Origin: Streptomyces sp. NRRL F-5122
Lineage (GTDB): Bacteria; Actinomycetota; Actinomycetes; Streptomycetales; Streptomycetaceae
Assembly: GCF_001507435.1 (NCBI RefSeq)
Contig: NZ_LMWH01000011.1
Location: forward strand, 1 to 11,319
Length of the DNA: 11,319 bases
Direction of reading: 5' to 3'
The position numbers and the translations under genes were made by a program. The notes beneath the pieces were generated by a model. That model did not search any database and had not been told where the DNA came from. It was given only the letters and a program-made list of their open reading frames with translations. This document shows positions 5,806 to 11,319 of this stretch, piece by piece. Position 1 is the first letter of the stretch, and every line of letters starts with the position of its first letter.

Positions 5806-6108
5806 GCTGCCGCCCGGTGGTTCACCGCCTGCCCGCACCCGGTCCTGCTGCTGATGCTGGCCGACCTCCTCGGCTCGCTGGCCCGCACCATCGACGTCAA
5901 ACAATGGTGGACCTCCTACTGCCTCACCGAGGCCGCCCGAGAGCACAAGCACGCACGGCGCCGCGTGAGAGACTATTGCGAGGGTCCGTGCCGGACACAG
6001 ACGGCACGGGCCCTCTGCGCGTCTCAGCGCTCTCCTACAGACCACCTCCGGCATCACCCGGCGAAGGAAGCAACCCACAAGCCGAGGCTGGCCGGGCGGA
6101 GGCCGTGA
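5806..6108 (+). pseudogene. In-frame coding-like continuation of gene 5374-5805
   Basis: After the TGA at 5803-5805 the same frame stays open to a TGA at 6106-6108. In the first 45 codons 41 end in G or C. The translation looks protein-like (LLLMLADLLGSLARTIDV, then QWWTSYCLTEAAREHKHARR). From about 5960 the bias fades and the translation becomes irregular, so the ancestral gene probably ended or was broken there. It could be the detached C-terminus of the gene before it, a separate small gene starting at ATG 5854, or readthrough product. No ribosome binding site is clear before 5854. Confidence 0.35.
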
Positions 6109-6290
6109 AAGGGCGCCCTAAGCGGTTCATGCTGTTGGAGATGGGGCAGATGTTGCTCTAGCACTTCCCCTGAAAGTCTCCGCAAGGCCGTGCCTCTTTC
6201 CGGGGGCGGAACCGCGTGCTCGCCGCTCCGGCCTGCCCTGCGGAGGCGCTGCTATTGCGGTGCCGAAGTGGTCAGCGGCTACTTCTTTCG

Positions 6291-6317
6291 GTGCGGGGGC
6301 GGTCACCGCCCCCGCAC
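6291..6317. terminator. Strong bidirectional hairpin terminator
   Basis: GTGCGGGGGCGG (6291-6302) pairs perfectly with CCGCCCCCGCAC (6306-6317) around TCA. It is placed to end leftward transcripts from the tgm operon and rightward transcripts from the left-hand genes. Confidence 0.7.
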
Positions 6318-6602
6318 GCATGCCTCGGTACCTACGCCGCGCCCGGCATCAGCACCACTAGCATGCCGTAGGCCCCAGCCACCACGGCGGTGGAGTTGGG
6401 CGCACTCGGCAGCGAGCCGGTTGATGAGGTCGGCGTCACTGACGGGCGGTCGGCTGAGACGGTTGGAGACGTCGCGGTGAAGGCATAGCGCGGCGCCGTC
6501 ACCGACAGCAGCAAGGAGAGTCGACCACAGAGGATTCTCGGGAGCCGTGTCGCTCTCCACCAGCACCAGCAGCTGCACCTTTGTCCTGGCGGTCGAGGCC
6601 AC
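6303..6602 (-). CDS. Doubtful 99-residue ORF after tgmC
   Basis: This frame has moderate G/C third-position bias, and its first 70 residues look protein-like (KVQLLVLVESDTAPENPLW, then SDADLINRLAAECAQL). The start would be a GTG at 6602 directly after a TGA, without a visible ribosome binding site. The stop codon falls in the loop of the 6291-6317 hairpin. It may be a remnant of a gene whose 5' end is lost, or chance. No family is recognised. Confidence 0.2.
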   Translation of the reverse strand: MASTARTKVQLLVLVESDTAPENPLWSTLLAAVGDGAALCLHRDVSNRLSRPPVSDADLINRLAAECAQLHRRGGWGLRHASGADAGRGVGTEACVRGR

Positions 6603-6728
6603 TCAGCTGATGGCCGCCGGTCTTCCGCTGAATTTCCAGCCAGATGGTGCATTGCCCACGTACGGCCTTCTTCGGTGCACCGCGGACCCGCAGGCTACCC
6701 CAACGGCCTGACCAAACAGTTTGGGGCA

Positions 6729-6744
6729 CCCGCTGGCGAGCGGG
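6729..6744 (-). terminator. Short hairpin after tgmC
   Basis: CCCGCT pairs with AGCGGG around GGCG. It lies 31 bases beyond the tgmC stop on the minus strand. It is too short to be a secure terminator, and the stronger one is at 6291-6317. Confidence 0.3.
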
Positions 6745-6774
6745 CAGCGGACGTCTGTGGTGGCGAGCAGGGGA

Positions 6775-7860
6775 TCAGGAGGGTTGCGGGAGCTCCCAGC
6801 AGGGTCCGTCCGGCGTCTGGTACCAGACGGTTTGGCGGCTGGGTGTGATGTTGACGTGGAAGTCCTGGCGCCGCGGTTCACCGTCGAAAGTCTCGGCGAG
6901 GTCCTCGATGGTGTCCCACAGACGGCGCGGCCCGACCTGGCGAACCGCCCCCGAGGCGTGGGCAGTTGCGGTCGACCCATCCTCCATCCAGATGCCAACT
7001 GCAGCCACCGCTCCATCCTCACCACGCCAGGAGCACGTGGTGTGTCCGGGCAGTGCCAGCGAAAGGGGAAACCTCAGGCGGTCCAGGATGTCGCCAGGCG
7101 GTGTTTTGGTCTGGATGGGTTCGGCTTCCCGTGCCTCGTCGAAGGCGGGTGGCACAGACGGGATGCGGCGGGGCATGAAGTGCGCGGGGATCGGGAGGAA
7201 CCACCCGGTGCCATGGCCAGGCGCGGTCACGGTGGCTCGCAAAATGCCATACCCGATCGGGGCCACGATGATCGCGCCCGGCGCAGCCTGCTCGAGGAAC
7301 GCGGTCGGGATCGCACGAAGTGCGGCAGTGGCGAGGAACCGCTGATAGGGCGCGCGATCCTTCCAGCCGCGTGCGCCGTCACCGGTGGTGATGAACGGGT
7401 GCAGACCCAGATCCGCCAGGCGCTGTGCCGCCGCGCTGGTGAGCGCCGGGTCGATGTCAATAGTGGTGATGTTCGCCTCCCCGAGCCGGTAAGACAGGAG
7501 GGCAGCGTTGTAGCCGGTGCCTGTGCCCAACTCGAGCACTGCGTCGCCCGGGTGTGCATCGAGTGCTTCGAGCATGGCGAGCATGACGCTCGGCTCGCTG
7601 GAGGAGCTGATGGGGAAGCCCTGCTGATCGAGTTGGGTGGTCAGCGCGTGGTCGGAGTACACGGACTCGAGGTATCTCGGGTTTTCCGGGCCAATGCGCT
7701 GCCACGTGCCGGCCCTGTCCTGGTTGTAGTAGGTGGGCACGAAGGCATGGCGAGGGACGGCGGCGAAGGCGTCCGTCCACGCGCTGGTGCGTGCTGGGTC
7801 GAGGGCAGCGGCGAATTCCCGCCGCAACGCGGCCGCGGTGTCGTTGTCCAGCCAGGTCAT
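6775..7860 (-). CDS. tgmC: PIMT-like O-methyltransferase of the graspetide system
   Basis: This 361-residue SAM-dependent methyltransferase resembles protein-L-isoaspartate O-methyltransferases and matches the type that accompanies ATP-grasp peptide maturases. Motif I is LELGTGTGYNAALL (about residues 109-122). TTIDIDP (132-138) is the acidic loop that binds the SAM ribose, and TTGDGARGW (158-166) and PGAIIVAPIG (194-203) complete the fold. The SSSSEPSVM stretch (85-93) sits where PIMTs have their substrate-binding Ser motif. About 150 residues beyond the Rossmann domain form an extra C-terminal domain absent from housekeeping PIMT. In related systems the enzyme methylates one Asp of the ring-closed peptide, and the ester collapses to an aspartimide. 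The ATG at 7860 overlaps the tgmB stop (ATGA) and has GAGGAA upstream, so the longer ORF to 7935 is rejected. Confidence 0.88.
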   Translation of the reverse strand: MTWLDNDTAAALRREFAAALDPARTSAWTDAFAAVPRHAFVPTYYNQDRAGTWQRIGPENPRYLESVYSDHALTTQLDQQGFPISSSSEPSVMLAMLEALDAHPGDAVLELGTGTGYNAALLSYRLGEANITTIDIDPALTSAAAQRLADLGLHPFITTGDGARGWKDRAPYQRFLATAALRAIPTAFLEQAAPGAIIVAPIGYGILRATVTAPGHGTGWFLPIPAHFMPRRIPSVPPAFDEAREAEPIQTKTPPGDILDRLRFPLSLALPGHTTCSWRGEDGAVAAVGIWMEDGSTATAHASGAVRQVGPRRLWDTIEDLAETFDGEPRRQDFHVNITPSRQTVWYQTPDGPCWELPQPS

Positions 7861-8837
7861 TCGCAGGTTCCTCGCAAGTAGTCGGCGTGTGCGGCGGCGA
7901 TCGGCAGGCCGGTGCGGTTCTCTACCCAGGCCCATGTGCCTGACGGGTTGTTCTCGAAGAACACCCAGTCTCCAGTGGGGGTGACGGCGAAGTCGAAGCT
8001 ACCGAACACGATGCCGTAGTAGGCCAGGAAGCCCCGGACCGCTGTTGCAATGTCCTCGGGTACGTCCACCGTGCCGTACTCGATGTGCTCGTAGTCGGTG
8101 CGCCAGTCGGTACGTGCCTTCTCCGAGGTGGTGTGAAGGGTGCCGCCGAATACCTTGTCGGCGACGGCGACGAGACGCACCTCGTAGGCCTTCGGAATGG
8201 CTTCCTGGAAGTAGTGGGCCGTGGCGCGGATGCCGTCGTCGAAGGCGGCAGGGTCCACGTAGTGGGTGGCCACCATGAGTTCGCGGTCTTCGTCTACCGG
8301 CAGGCGTCCGCCCAGGACCGACTTGCAGATCAGTGGCCCGTTGATTTGCTTCGCGAAGTCGCGAGCGGCATCGGGGTCGTTGGTGATGAGGCTGCGAGGC
8401 ACGCGGAGCCCGCAGCGGGTGGCGGCAACGAGCTGCTGCGGCTTGTGTGCGGCGACCCGGTCGGAGTGCGGATTGTTGATCCACCGCGCGCCGGGCAGGG
8501 CCGCGAACACGTTGAGCAGCGCGGCATCGGCTTGGTTCTGTGCCCAGGTGGTATAGGGCTCGGGGACGGCGGCGGCGATGACGGGGCGTCCGGGCCGCCT
8601 CCAGTAGACAGCCCGGACGTCCTCAAGCCGCGCCGTCCGGCGCCCGTCGTCAAGGATTCCCTTCCAGCCCGGCTCCGTAGGTGCATGACCGACCGTGAGC
8701 GTGAGCTGCTGTGGAAACACTGCGGCGTCGAAGCGCAGCACGGGAACATCGCGCTGATTGAGCTGGTCGACGACCATGTCCGCTGACGCGTCGAGTTGCT
8801 CAGCGACGACGAGTACAGGGCGGGCGGCGGCGGTCAT
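7857..8837 (-). CDS. tgmB: ATP-grasp graspetide maturase
   Basis: This 326-residue ATP-grasp ligase is of the MvdD/TgmB type. It would phosphorylate Asp or Glu side chains of the precursor and join them to Thr/Ser hydroxyls as macrolactones, or to Lys as lactams. The N-terminal domain begins with the strand PVLVVAEQ. NNPHSDRVAAHKPQQL (about 121-136) and LICKSVLGG (169-177) supply the ATP-binding lysines. QEAIPKAYEVRLVAV (211-225) is the peptide/ATP interface strand. FGSFDFAV (278-285) and FFENNPSGTW (293-302) carry the Mg-binding Asp282, Glu295 and Asn297. Length is normal for the family and no key residue appears missing. The ATG at 8837 overlaps the tgmA stop (ATGA) and has no own ribosome binding site, so translation is probably coupled to tgmA. 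Confidence 0.9.
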   Translation of the reverse strand: MTAAARPVLVVAEQLDASADMVVDQLNQRDVPVLRFDAAVFPQQLTLTVGHAPTEPGWKGILDDGRRTARLEDVRAVYWRRPGRPVIAAAVPEPYTTWAQNQADAALLNVFAALPGARWINNPHSDRVAAHKPQQLVAATRCGLRVPRSLITNDPDAARDFAKQINGPLICKSVLGGRLPVDEDRELMVATHYVDPAAFDDGIRATAHYFQEAIPKAYEVRLVAVADKVFGGTLHTTSEKARTDWRTDYEHIEYGTVDVPEDIATAVRGFLAYYGIVFGSFDFAVTPTGDWVFFENNPSGTWAWVENRTGLPIAAAHADYLRGTCE

Positions 8838-9058
8838 GACGCGGGCGAGAAGTACGGGTCGGTGACGTCGTCGCCGCGGCCGTCCTGGTTGGTGTCGGTC
8901 GTCGAGGCCGCCAGGTCCGACGTGTGCCAGGGAGTTCCGTCAGCTTGGACGTTCAACTGACGGGCCTCGTTGTACGTCACGCCCTTGATCGAGGTGGTGA
9001 CCAGGCACGGAGGTGCGGCTTCCCGGGCGCCGAAGGGGATCAACGTTGCTGCGCTCAT
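8834..9058 (-). CDS. tgmA: Graspetide (ATP-grasp-modified RiPP) precursor peptide
   Basis: This 74-residue peptide lies directly before the maturase and has the layout of the putative ATP-grasp target family. The leader contains LIPFGAR (residues 6-12), which matches the PFxxR-type recognition helix of these precursors. The core, from about residue 45, is rich in acceptor and donor side chains: Thr46, Ser47, Ser52, Thr53, Thr54 and Thr56 before a QDGRG turn, and Asp63, Asp64 and Asp67 after it, ending PYFSPAS. Asp59-Gly60 is a natural aspartimide site. The ATG at 9058 has GGAGG 4 bases upstream. The frame stays open upstream to a GTG at 9193, but that extension has no ribosome binding site and does not look like a leader. 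The 144-base gap before it may hold its own promoter. Confidence 0.88.
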   Translation of the reverse strand: MSAATLIPFGAREAAPPCLVTTSIKGVTYNEARQLNVQADGTPWHTSDLAASTTDTNQDGRGDDVTDPYFSPAS

Positions 9059-9062
9059 GTGT

Positions 9063-9067
9063 CCTCC
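9063..9067 (-). promoter_or_regulatory. Ribosome binding site deciding the tgmA start
   Basis: GGAGG on the minus strand lies 4 bases before the ATG at 9058. It supports the short TgmA form over the in-frame extension to 9193. Confidence 0.7.
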
Positions 9068-9093
9068 AGTGAGCGATCGATCTGGAAACCCTT

Positions 9094-9149
9094 CGCACGT
9101 CGTGCGGAGGGGCCGAGCCCCGGCGTGAGGAAACATCCCCTCGCGCCGG
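9094..9149 (-). other. Three hairpins in the tgmA 5' region
   Basis: CGCAC-GTC-GTGCG lies at 9094-9106 and GGGGC-CGA-GCCCC at 9109-9121. An 11-position stem (9120-9130 with 9139-9149, one G-T pair) encloses AAACATCC. The last two share bases and so could be alternatives. They lie between the stop of 9203-9925 and tgmA, and would reduce readthrough into tgmABC or act as an mRNA leader structure. Confidence 0.45.
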
Positions 9150-9202
9150 TAGTGGATCTGTCCTTTGGCCGCGGCCGGGGACATCGGGGCCACCGGACAG
9201 GT

Positions 9203-9925
9203 TCAGGTGACCTGGCCCATCACGTTCGCCAGTTCGTCCAGGCCGACGACTCGGTAGATGGTGAGTCGGCGTACGAGCTGCGAGGCGAGGAAGGTGTCCA
9301 GGTTCGGGTGTCCGTAGGGCAGAGGGGAGTCAGGGCACGCCACGACGTGCACGCCCCCCTGGCCGTAGCCGTAGACGACGCCTAGCACCCCGTACAGGGG
9401 AGCGCTGCGGGCAAGGAAGACGGTGGTGTCCCTGCGCAGGTGCGGGCACAGGCGGATGGCCATACGCACGTGCTTGGCGCACACAGGGGGCTGGCTCGTG
9501 AGAACCGGCGGCTCGCTGGTGTCGATGTCGTGGGGCCCGGCGAGGAAGAAGTACCCGAGGGGCGTCTTGGCGGGCTGTGCGCACACTTGGCAGCGCATGG
9601 CCTGCATCGTCAGCCTCTGGCGAAGCGGGTGCATCAGCTTCCATTGAGGCGCCCCAGTGGGCTGTAAGCGCCCGTCCACCGGGTTGAGGCTGCACCGTGC
9701 CCACAGCACGCCACGGTGGTCTCGGTCTCGGGGGTCTTCGTCCTGGTAGCGGAGGCGGTGCTGCCTCACCGCTGCCTTTTCGAGGAACAGGTTGTTGGGA
9801 GCGGCTTCCTCCCCTTCCCGCTGGGTGACGAAAGGGATCAGGCCCGGATCCGCGGGCCTCGTGCCGCTCGCCCTTTCTCCTGAAGAGCGCGGGTACGGGC
9901 TGTAGGGGAGCGGGCGGGTGATCAC
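9203..9925 (-). CDS. Cys-containing protein upstream of the graspetide genes
   Basis: This gene would encode 240 residues. I chose the GTG at 9925 because its GTGA overlaps the stop of the preceding gene and AAGGAGG lies 6 bases upstream; the in-frame ATG at 9943 is inside that ribosome binding site region and less likely. The first 55 residues are Pro/Arg/Glu-rich and probably disordered. The body carries CQVC (Cys112, Cys115), CAKH (Cys149, His152) and CPH (Cys160, His162), arranged as a possible zinc-binding site, with further Cys78 and Cys197. A Gly/Tyr-rich strand (VYGYGQGG) and a helical C-terminus (LDELANVM) follow. No enzyme motif is seen. Proteins of this look occur next to DUF6415-like and ATPase genes in Streptomyces, but I cannot name a function. 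Confidence 0.7.
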   Translation of the reverse strand: MITRPLPYSPYPRSSGERASGTRPADPGLIPFVTQREGEEAAPNNLFLEKAAVRQHRLRYQDEDPRDRDHRGVLWARCSLNPVDGRLQPTGAPQWKLMHPLRQRLTMQAMRCQVCAQPAKTPLGYFFLAGPHDIDTSEPPVLTSQPPVCAKHVRMAIRLCPHLRRDTTVFLARSAPLYGVLGVVYGYGQGGVHVVACPDSPLPYGHPNLDTFLASQLVRRLTIYRVVGLDELANVMGQVT

Positions 9926-10338
9926 GCCGCCTCCTTCAAGCATCTCGTGGCCACCAGGCGTTCCATAAGCTCGTTGACGGTCCAGCCAAGTCGGCGTAGG
10001 TGGCCGACGGCCTTCCGGGGATCGCCTGGCAGGGCCTTGGCGCGAACCGCGCGGGCCTGTTCGATGACTCGGGCGGTTTGTTCGTCCCGCTCCGTTTCCG
10101 CGGCGACAGCAATATGCACGAGGCGCTGCAGGTGGCTGCGGAGACGCTCCGCAAGGTCCTCGACGTGCTCCTCTTCGGGGATGACCTCGTCCAGCACGGT
10201 CGCCACGTCGTCGAGGAGCGCCTCCCCGTCGTACGCCTCCCACGCGTGGATCTTCGTGAGGAGATGGGACAGGGCTTCGCTATCGAGAGGAGGCGTCCAG
10301 GTGACCGCCGGCCGAGCTCGATCCCGAGTCGCTGTCAT
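9922..10338 (-). CDS. DUF6415-like helical protein
   Basis: This gene would encode 138 residues, almost entirely alpha-helical. After a basic N-terminus and TWTPPLD comes AYDGEALLDDVATVLDEV (about residues 36-52). A long charged helix (AERLRSHLQRLVHIAVAAETERDEQ) and a DPRKAVGHLRRLGWTVNELMERL segment (106-128) follow, ending TRCLKEAA. The pattern agrees with the DUF6415 family of Streptomyces, often labelled as linked to natural product biosynthesis. No activity is established. The ATG at 10338 overlaps the stop of the ATPase gene (ATGA), and its own stop overlaps the next GTG, so it is translationally coupled on both sides. The longer ORF to 10401 is rejected on that basis. Confidence 0.75.
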   Translation of the reverse strand: MTATRDRARPAVTWTPPLDSEALSHLLTKIHAWEAYDGEALLDDVATVLDEVIPEEEHVEDLAERLRSHLQRLVHIAVAAETERDEQTARVIEQARAVRAKALPGDPRKAVGHLRRLGWTVNELMERLVATRCLKEAA

Positions 10339-10805
10339 CGCCGGGCCCCCGCGAGGGACAGTAAGCACCAGGTGGTTGCGCCCTCGTCGCCCGTCCCCCA
10401 TCGCCCGTCGTGGGCTTCGACGAGGGCCTGCACGATCTGGAGTCCGCGTCCGGCTTCTGCATCAGGGGCAGCGTCCTGGACTTCGACTTGAGCCGGGGCG
10501 TCGCCTCGTACCTCGATGCGCAGGTGTCCCGCTTCGATGCTCATCTCAAGCGACACCAGCGAGCCGGTGCTGTGCAGGACAGCGTTGGTGACAAGTTCAG
10601 ACACGATGAGCATGACGTCATCCGTCATCGCCTGCATGCCACAGGCCCTCAGTCGGCATGCAGCTATACGCCGCGTCGCTCCCGCCTGACATGCGTCTTC
10701 GGGGCGAAGCGGGCCGTTGCGGCGGGCAATGCTGAAACGTGCGCTCATCACGTTCCCGTCGTGCTCTGAGGCCGCACGATGCGTCCGTAGGGCTGTCGTC
10801 GTCAT
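10335..10805 (-). CDS. Anti-sigma-type ATP-binding protein (SpoIIAB/RsbW-like)
   Basis: This 156-residue protein has a single GHKL/HATPase_c domain, like the many Streptomyces relatives of the SpoIIAB and RsbW anti-sigma kinases. The N box is IVSELVTNAVLHS (about residues 67-79), with Glu70 as expected catalytic base and Asn74 as Mg ligand. The ATP lid region is AEAGRGLQIVQALVEA (117-131), and GATTWCLLSL closes the fold. The usual VxDxxP motif reads EVRGDAP, so the ATP-binding Asp may be Asp102, one place shifted. The partner is not visible. The start ATG 10805 has GAGG 5 bases upstream; ATG 10748 (MSARFS) is an alternative. It is first in the leftward block and divergent from the regulator at 11000. 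Confidence 0.8.
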   Translation of the reverse strand: MTTTALRTHRAASEHDGNVMSARFSIARRNGPLRPEDACQAGATRRIAACRLRACGMQAMTDDVMLIVSELVTNAVLHSTGSLVSLEMSIEAGHLRIEVRGDAPAQVEVQDAAPDAEAGRGLQIVQALVEAHDGRWGTGDEGATTWCLLSLAGARR

Positions 10806-10906
10806 CACGTCCTCGGCAAGGGGGCAGAGGCTGACCGAACGTGAAGGAAAAACACCACGGTCCGCCACTCGTGCAATCAGCTAACTCCCCTCCCGGGAAG
10901 GACGAT

Positions 10907-10947
10907 TAGGGCGAAGGAACTCTGATCGCATGCACTCCCTAGGGCGA
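10907..10947. repeat. TAGGGCGA direct repeat in the divergent intergenic region
   Basis: TAGGGCGA occurs at 10907-10914 and 10940-10947, that is 33 bp apart or about three helical turns. The second copy overlaps the palindrome CCCTAGGG. It lies between the divergent ATPase and regulator genes and could be an operator. Two copies of 8 bases is weak evidence. Confidence 0.3.
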
Positions 10948-10964
10948 TTTGACTTCCGCTTTAC

Positions 10965-10993
10965 CTGACAGTGTGGCGCTTCAGGACTACCGT
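10965..10993 (+). promoter_or_regulatory. Promoter for a leaderless regulator mRNA
   Basis: CTGACA (10965-10970), a 17-bp spacer and TACCGT (10988-10993) match a sigma-70-type promoter. The ATG of the regulator begins at 11000, 7 bases after the -10, which is where transcription should start. No ribosome binding site precedes that ATG, which agrees with a leaderless transcript. Confidence 0.65.
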
Positions 10994-10999
10994 GCGTGT

Positions 11000-11260
11000 A
11001 TGGAACCCACGCGTAACACGGAACTCGCGGCGTGGATGGATGAGCACGGCCATAGCTCCAACTCCTTGGCCGAAGCGGTAAATGGGGCCATCGAGACGCT
11101 AACGGGGAGACCTGGCGGCCTTGATGGGTCATCGGTCCGCGACTGGAAGGCTGGCCGGGTCCGGTGGCCGAAGTCGGCAACCCGTGTGGCACTGGAGCAG
11201 GTCACCGGATTACCGGCCGCCGCCTTAGACGTCATCTCATTTGGTGAGTCTGTGCGATGA
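11000..11260 (+). CDS. Small HTH-like DNA-binding regulator
   Basis: This gene would encode 86 residues. The segment SSNSLAEAVNGAIE (about 19-32), a Gly-rich link, then SSVRDWKAGRVRWPKSATRVALEQVTGL (44-71) resembles the N-terminal helix-turn-helix of a common Streptomyces regulator group. In that group, a S-x-x-x-W-x-x-G-x-x-P-type segment precedes the recognition-distal helix. I did not find an effector domain, so it is either a stand-alone DNA-binding protein or the first part of a two-gene unit, because the next gene overlaps its stop. The ATG at 11000 coincides with the predicted transcription start. The upstream in-frame GTG/TTG-type starts would read through the promoter. It is divergent from the ATPase operon, so control of that operon is a reasonable inference. 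Confidence 0.65.
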   Translation: MEPTRNTELAAWMDEHGHSSNSLAEAVNGAIETLTGRPGGLDGSSVRDWKAGRVRWPKSATRVALEQVTGLPAAALDVISFGESVR

Positions 11261-11319
11261 TTCATCGGCCAGCAGGAAGCCAGGAGCGGGGGCGCAGGCC
11301 GATGGAGTACGTCAATCTC
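11257..11319 (+). CDS. Start of a further gene, cut by the window end
   Basis: An ATG at 11257 overlaps the regulator's stop (ATGA), and the frame is open for 21 codons to the window edge. A second in-frame ATG at 11302 (MEYVNL) is preceded by AGG-rich sequence and is an alternative start. Too little is present to name a family. Confidence 0.4.
   Translation, partial: MIHRPAGSQERGRRPMEYVNL

Larger units (their letters stand above)
5965..6774. other. Junction region without a convincing gene
   Basis: This 810-base stretch separates the rightward left-hand genes from the leftward graspetide operon. Several ORFs cross it on both strands, but most lack codon bias and ribosome binding sites. The features seen are a 12-bp hairpin (6291-6317), a weak minus-strand ORF (6303-6602) and a short hairpin after tgmC (6729-6744). 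I found no tRNA, integrase, transposase or convincing att-type direct repeat. Confidence 0.5.

Noticed and set aside
6711..6840. Duplicate ACCARACRGTTTGG-like sequences at the end of tgmC and just beyond it
   Set aside because: The match is short and imperfect, and no further similarity extends on either side, so a duplication or att pair is not supported.
6721..7881. 386-codon plus-strand ORF opposite tgmC
   Set aside because: It is antisense to a clear methyltransferase, and its length comes from GC-rich codon bias.
9059..9193. 45-residue N-terminal extension of TgmA in open frame
   Set aside because: There is no ribosome binding site at the GTG, the region contains hairpins, and GGAGG marks ATG 9058, which gives the usual precursor length.

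Overview
The window is high-GC DNA with strong G/C third-position codon bias, GGAGG-type ribosome binding sites, GTG starts and many GC-rich hairpins. Together with the families recognised (DUF932, DUF6415-like, a SpoIIAB/RsbW-like ATPase, and an ATP-grasp graspetide system), this points to Streptomyces or a close relative. No rep, tra, integrase, transposase, rRNA or tRNA gene could be recognised. The suggestion that the left half belongs to a plasmid or integrative element is therefore inference from gene content and DNA structure.

Left half (about 1-5960, all genes on +). This is a chain of small, mostly unrecognised genes: 66-563, 1387-1758, 1829-2368, 3922-4380, 4401-5156 and 5374-5805. 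The one family assignment is a DUF932 phage/plasmid-type protein at 2488-3663. The 820 bases between the first two genes carry no convincing gene but are densely structured. They hold large hairpins, a run of mini-hairpins whose loops are all GNA, a 13-bp inverted repeat, seven CGCAAC iterons at 12-13 bp spacing, and a promoter whose -10 lies in a near-perfect palindrome. A second copy of part of the GNA-hairpin array lies at 3801-3848 and differs only by paired compensatory changes. The genes at 1387 and 2488 share a promoter-hairpin-RBS leader layout.

Junction (about 5806-6774). The last left-hand gene stops at a TGA, but coding-like sequence continues in the same frame for about 50 codons. 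After that comes about 800 bases with no convincing gene and a strong hairpin at 6291-6317. This looks like a boundary between two modules.

Right half (6775-11319). A leftward block holds, in transcription order: an anti-sigma-type ATPase (10805-10335), a DUF6415-like helical protein (10338-9922), a cysteine-containing protein (9925-9203), and then a graspetide cassette. The cassette is precursor peptide tgmA (9058-8834), ATP-grasp maturase tgmB (8837-7857) and PIMT-like methyltransferase tgmC (7860-6775). Every junction except that before tgmA is a 4-base ATGA or GTGA overlap. By analogy with fuscimiditide-type systems, TgmB would join Thr/Ser side chains to Asp side chains in the TgmA core. 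TgmC would then methylate one Asp so that it closes to an aspartimide. Divergent from this block is a small HTH-like regulator (11000-11260) with a promoter placed to give a leaderless mRNA. A further gene overlaps its stop codon and leaves the window.
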